Position numbers and translations under genes: made by a program. The notes under the pieces are model-generated. The model ran no database searches, was not told the DNA's origin, and saw nothing but the letters and a program-made list of their open reading frames with translations. Of a DNA stretch of 7,530 bases, positions 5,030-7,530 are shown in pieces; position 1 is the first letter of the stretch, and every line of letters begins with the position of its first letter. The DNA lies in the NCBI GenBank assembly GCA_959606705.1, contig CAUHLX010000133.1:1-7530 (forward strand), written 5' to 3'. This DNA comes from an uncultured Bacillota bacterium (GTDB lineage Bacteria; Bacillota; Clostridia; Peptostreptococcales; Anaerovoracaceae).

Positions 5030-7530
5030 ATGGCACACCAGATGAAAACGATTCTCAAAAACAAGACGAAAAAAGCCGCTGAACAAGAACCGACCAAAAG
5101 AATGGAAATTCCGGTGTTTCGAACGGATCCCGATGTAGGGCTGTCCCAGGAGGCGGTCCGACTCCGCCTGGAACACGGTTATGATAATCAGACGGTGGAC
5201 GGTCCGTCTAAAACAGTCAAACAGATCGTCATCCGCAATGTGTTTACTTTCTTCAACCTGATCTTCTTCCTCTTGGCAGTCTTCGTGATTTCCTCGGGCT
5301 CCTTCCGCGATCTGATGTTTCTCCCCATCGTCATCGCCAATACCGCCATCGGTATCGTACAGGAGCTGCGTGCCAAGCAAACCCTGGACAAGCTTTCCCT
5401 GCTGTCCGCTCCTCACGCCACGGTGATCCGCGACGGAACGGAACAGACCGTTTCCTCGGAAGGACTGGTACGGGACGATGTGGTGATCTTCTCCTCCGGC
5501 AATCAAATCGGCGCCGACGCCACGGTGCTGACCGGAGAAATTCAAGTCAACGAATCCCTGATCACCGGAGAATCCAACTCCATCATGAAAAAAGAAGGCG
5601 ACTCCCTGCTTTCCGGCAGCTTCGTGGTATCCGGCAAATGCCGCGCCCGGCTGGATCACGTGGGCGCCGATTCCTACGTTTCCAAGCTCACCGTAGAAGC
5701 CAAAAAGAACGGCAAGCGGAAGAAATCGGAGATGATGAATTCGCTGAACAAGCTGATCATCGTCATCGGCGTCATCGTGATTCCCTTTGGCATCATCCTG
5801 TTCAGCCAGCAGATGTTCACGTTGGGATTGTCCTATCAGCGTTCCGTCGTCGCAACGGCCGCCGCTCTGATTGGCATGATTCCGGAAGGACTTTATTTGC
5901 TAACCAGCGTAGCCTTGGCGGTCAGCGTGGTTCGGCTGGCCAGCCGCAAGACTCTGGTACAGGAGCTCAACTGCATCGAAACGCTGGCCCGAGTGGACGT
6001 GCTCTGCGTGGATAAAACCGGCACCATCACCGAAAACGCCATGCAGGTAGATGAAATCGTTCCGCTTTCGGCCGATTCCTGCGGAGAAGAGGATATCACC
6101 ACCATTCTTAACGCCTTTTACCGAGCCATGGACGCGGATAATAATACCGCCCAGGCCATGAAAGCGCGTTTTTCCGCACCCAGCGCCTGGAAGGCCGAAA
6201 AGACCATTCCCTTCTCGTCCGCCACCAAGTGGAGTGCCGCGTCCTTCGGAGAGGAAGGGAGCTTCATCGTAGGCGCTCCGGAGTTTATCCTGCGGGAACA
6301 GTACGCTCCTTATCGTGAAACCGTGGAAAGCTACTCGGCTCAAGGCAGCCGGGTCCTGCTGCTGGCTCAATACGACGGCCTTTTGGATGAGCCCTTGGCT
6401 CAGGGCGGACCCTTTACCGCGCCCTTGTACCCCCTAGCTCTAATTACGATTTCCAACCGCATCCGGGAAAGCGCGCCGGAAACCTTTCATTTCTTTGAAG
6501 AACAGGGTGTGGCAATCAAGGTGATCTCCGGAGACAACCCCCTCACCGTTTCGGAGGTCGCTCGCAAAGCAGGTGTGGCGGGAGCGGAACGTTATGTGGA
6601 CGCCGCCACCCTCTCCACCACGGAGCAGATCGAACAGGCGGTCAACGACTATACGGTGTTCGGCCGGGTCACCCCGGATCAGAAGCGAAAATTTGTGAAA
6701 GCACTGAAAAAGGCCGGGCATACCGTGGCCATGACCGGCGATGGCGTCAATGACGTTTTAGCGTTGAAGGACGCGGACTGCAGCGTTGCCATGGCTTCCG
6801 GCAGCGACGCCGCCTGTCACGTTTCTCAGCTGGTGCTCCTGAACTCCGATTTCGCTTCCATGCCGCAGGTGGTTATGGAGGGACGCAGAGTCATCAACAA
6901 TATCGAGCGAGCCACCTCGCTGTTTCTCGTCAAAAACATCTTTTCGTTCCTGCTGGCTCTGATCACCATTTTCGTGACACTGCCCTATCCGGTGACGCCC
7001 ATGCAGCTTTCCATGGTCAGCTTGATTACCATTGGAATTCCCTCTTTCTTCCTGGCGCTGGAGCCCAACAGCAGTCTGGTCCACGGGCACTTCCTGCGAA
7101 ATGTGGTCCGCAGAGCTCTGCCGGGAGCTTTGACCGATTTGTTTGTTGTCCTGGGAGTTTTGATGTTCCACCAGGCCTTTCATCTCACCACCGACGAGCT
7201 TTCCACGATCTCCGCCATCATGCTGGCCATCGTGGGTCTCATGGTCCTCTATCAGGTATCAAAGCCGCTGAACAAACCCCGGATGGCAGTTCTCGTCGCC
7301 ATGATTCTGCTGTTTGGCTTCTGCGTGTTTGTTCTGGGCGATTTCTTCATGCTCTCCAAGCTCTCCTGGGGTGCCACCCTTGTTCTGGCGGTGTTCGTCA
7401 TGCTAGCCTATCCGGTGATGCGTTTGATTTTGAGAGCGTTTGAAAAACTCGCTCAAATCTTCTCCACCATCGCGGAAAATCGTCTTAAGAAACAAAGACG
7501 TCCTCGGAAACGGCGCCACAAAAAACATGC
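5030..7530 (+). CDS. CtpE-like cation-translocating P-type ATPase, last codons beyond window edge
   Basis: This is an integral membrane ion pump driven by aspartyl phosphorylation. I read 833 codons without a stop to the right edge; the final residues form a basic tail (RRPRKRRHKKH), so only a little is missing. The start is set by AAAGGAG (5017-5023), 6 bases before the ATG. In order: cytosolic N terminus; TM1-TM2 (about 70-111); actuator domain with TGES (179-182); TM3 (242-260); TM4 with PEGL (285-288); phosphorylation motif DKTGT (D328); a nucleotide domain with GAPE (415-418); SGDN (500-503) and the hinge TGDGVND (569-575); then TM5-TM10 (about 632-800). The M4 PEGLYLLTS and M6 LITIGIPSFFLAL segments resemble mycobacterial CtpE, reported as a calcium transporter. 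The usual lysine of the KGAPE nucleotide-binding motif is valine here, and the acidic M6 site of SERCA-type calcium pumps is absent. The family is secure; calcium as substrate is a guess from resemblance. Confidence 0.93.
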   Translation, partial: MAHQMKTILKNKTKKAAEQEPTKRMEIPVFRTDPDVGLSQEAVRLRLEHGYDNQTVDGPSKTVKQIVIRNVFTFFNLIFFLLAVFVISSGSFRDLMFLPIVIANTAIGIVQELRAKQTLDKLSLLSAPHATVIRDGTEQTVSSEGLVRDDVVIFSSGNQIGADATVLTGEIQVNESLITGESNSIMKKEGDSLLSGSFVVSGKCRARLDHVGADSYVSKLTVEAKKNGKRKKSEMMNSLNKLIIVIGVIVIPFGIILFSQQMFTLGLSYQRSVVATAAALIGMIPEGLYLLTSVALAVSVVRLASRKTLVQELNCIETLARVDVLCVDKTGTITENAMQVDEIVPLSADSCGEEDITTILNAFYRAMDADNNTAQAMKARFSAPSAWKAEKTIPFSSATKWSAASFGEEGSFIVGAPEFILREQYAPYRETVESYSAQGSRVLLLAQYDGLLDEPLAQGGPFTAPLYPLALITISNRIRESAPETFHFFEEQGVAIKVISGDNPLTVSEVARKAGVAGAERYVDAATLSTTEQIEQAVNDYTVFGRVTPDQKRKFVKALKKAGHTVAMTGDGVNDVLALKDADCSVAMASGSDAACHVSQLVLLNSDFASMPQVVMEGRRVINNIERATSLFLVKNIFSFLLALITIFVTLPYPVTPMQLSMVSLITIGIPSFFLALEPNSSLVHGHFLRNVVRRALPGALTDLFVVLGVLMFHQAFHLTTDELSTISAIMLAIVGLMVLYQVSKPLNKPRMAVLVAMILLFGFCVFVLGDFFMLSKLSWGATLVLAVFVMLAYPVMRLILRAFEKLAQIFSTIAENRLKKQRRPRKRRHKKH

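Noticed and set aside
4964..5659. 231-codon minus-strand frame over the ATPase start
   Set aside because: It is the mirror of the ATPase N-terminal region, has no domain, and would have to cross the ATPase promoter and ribosome site.
5638..6015. 125-codon plus-strand frame inside the ATPase gene
   Set aside because: It is an out-of-frame, Arg-rich reading of the ATPase coding sequence.

Overview
The window looks like chromosomal DNA from a strictly anaerobic, amino-acid-fermenting Firmicute, most likely in the class Clostridia. This is inferred from three things: strong AGGAGG-type ribosome binding sites, an ornithine racemase homologue typical of Stickland fermenters, and a fused flavodiiron protein of the kind described in Clostridioides difficile. 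Coding DNA is moderately GC-rich with third positions biased to G/C, while the intergenic regions are AT-rich. No species can be named from the sequence alone. I saw no rRNA, tRNA, CRISPR array, insertion sequence or phage gene.

Layout. Positions 1-1678 (minus strand) hold a two-gene unit. A guanidino-group-modifying hydrolase (arginine deiminase / dimethylargininase superfamily) is followed after 4 bases by an alanine-racemase-fold enzyme resembling ornithine racemase, which is cut off by the left window edge. A leader of about 200 bases with no clear gene or promoter separates this unit from a perfect-stem terminator at 1884-1910. Positions 1989-4532 (minus strand) encode an 847-residue flavodiiron protein with four modules: diiron beta-lactamase-like domain, flavodoxin, short-spaced rubredoxin and NADH:rubredoxin oxidoreductase. 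On the plus strand, divergent from it, lie a 43-residue small protein gene (4741-4872) with an ideal Shine-Dalgarno sequence and its own terminator, then a CtpE-like P-type cation ATPase (from 5030) that stays open to the right edge and lacks only its last few codons.

How the genes may work together. The minus-strand pair suggests arginine (or a methylated arginine) breakdown to an ornithine-type product, followed by conversion to D-ornithine for fermentation. The flavodiiron fusion is a one-polypeptide NADH-driven O2 (or NO) scavenger. It appears to be a separate transcription unit with its own promoter and terminator. The ATPase is a separate cation transport gene. Nothing requires these units to be one system. 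The most novel items are the unrecognised 43-residue protein, the coupling of a guanidine hydrolase to a racemase, and the crowded divergent promoter region between the flavodiiron gene and the small gene.
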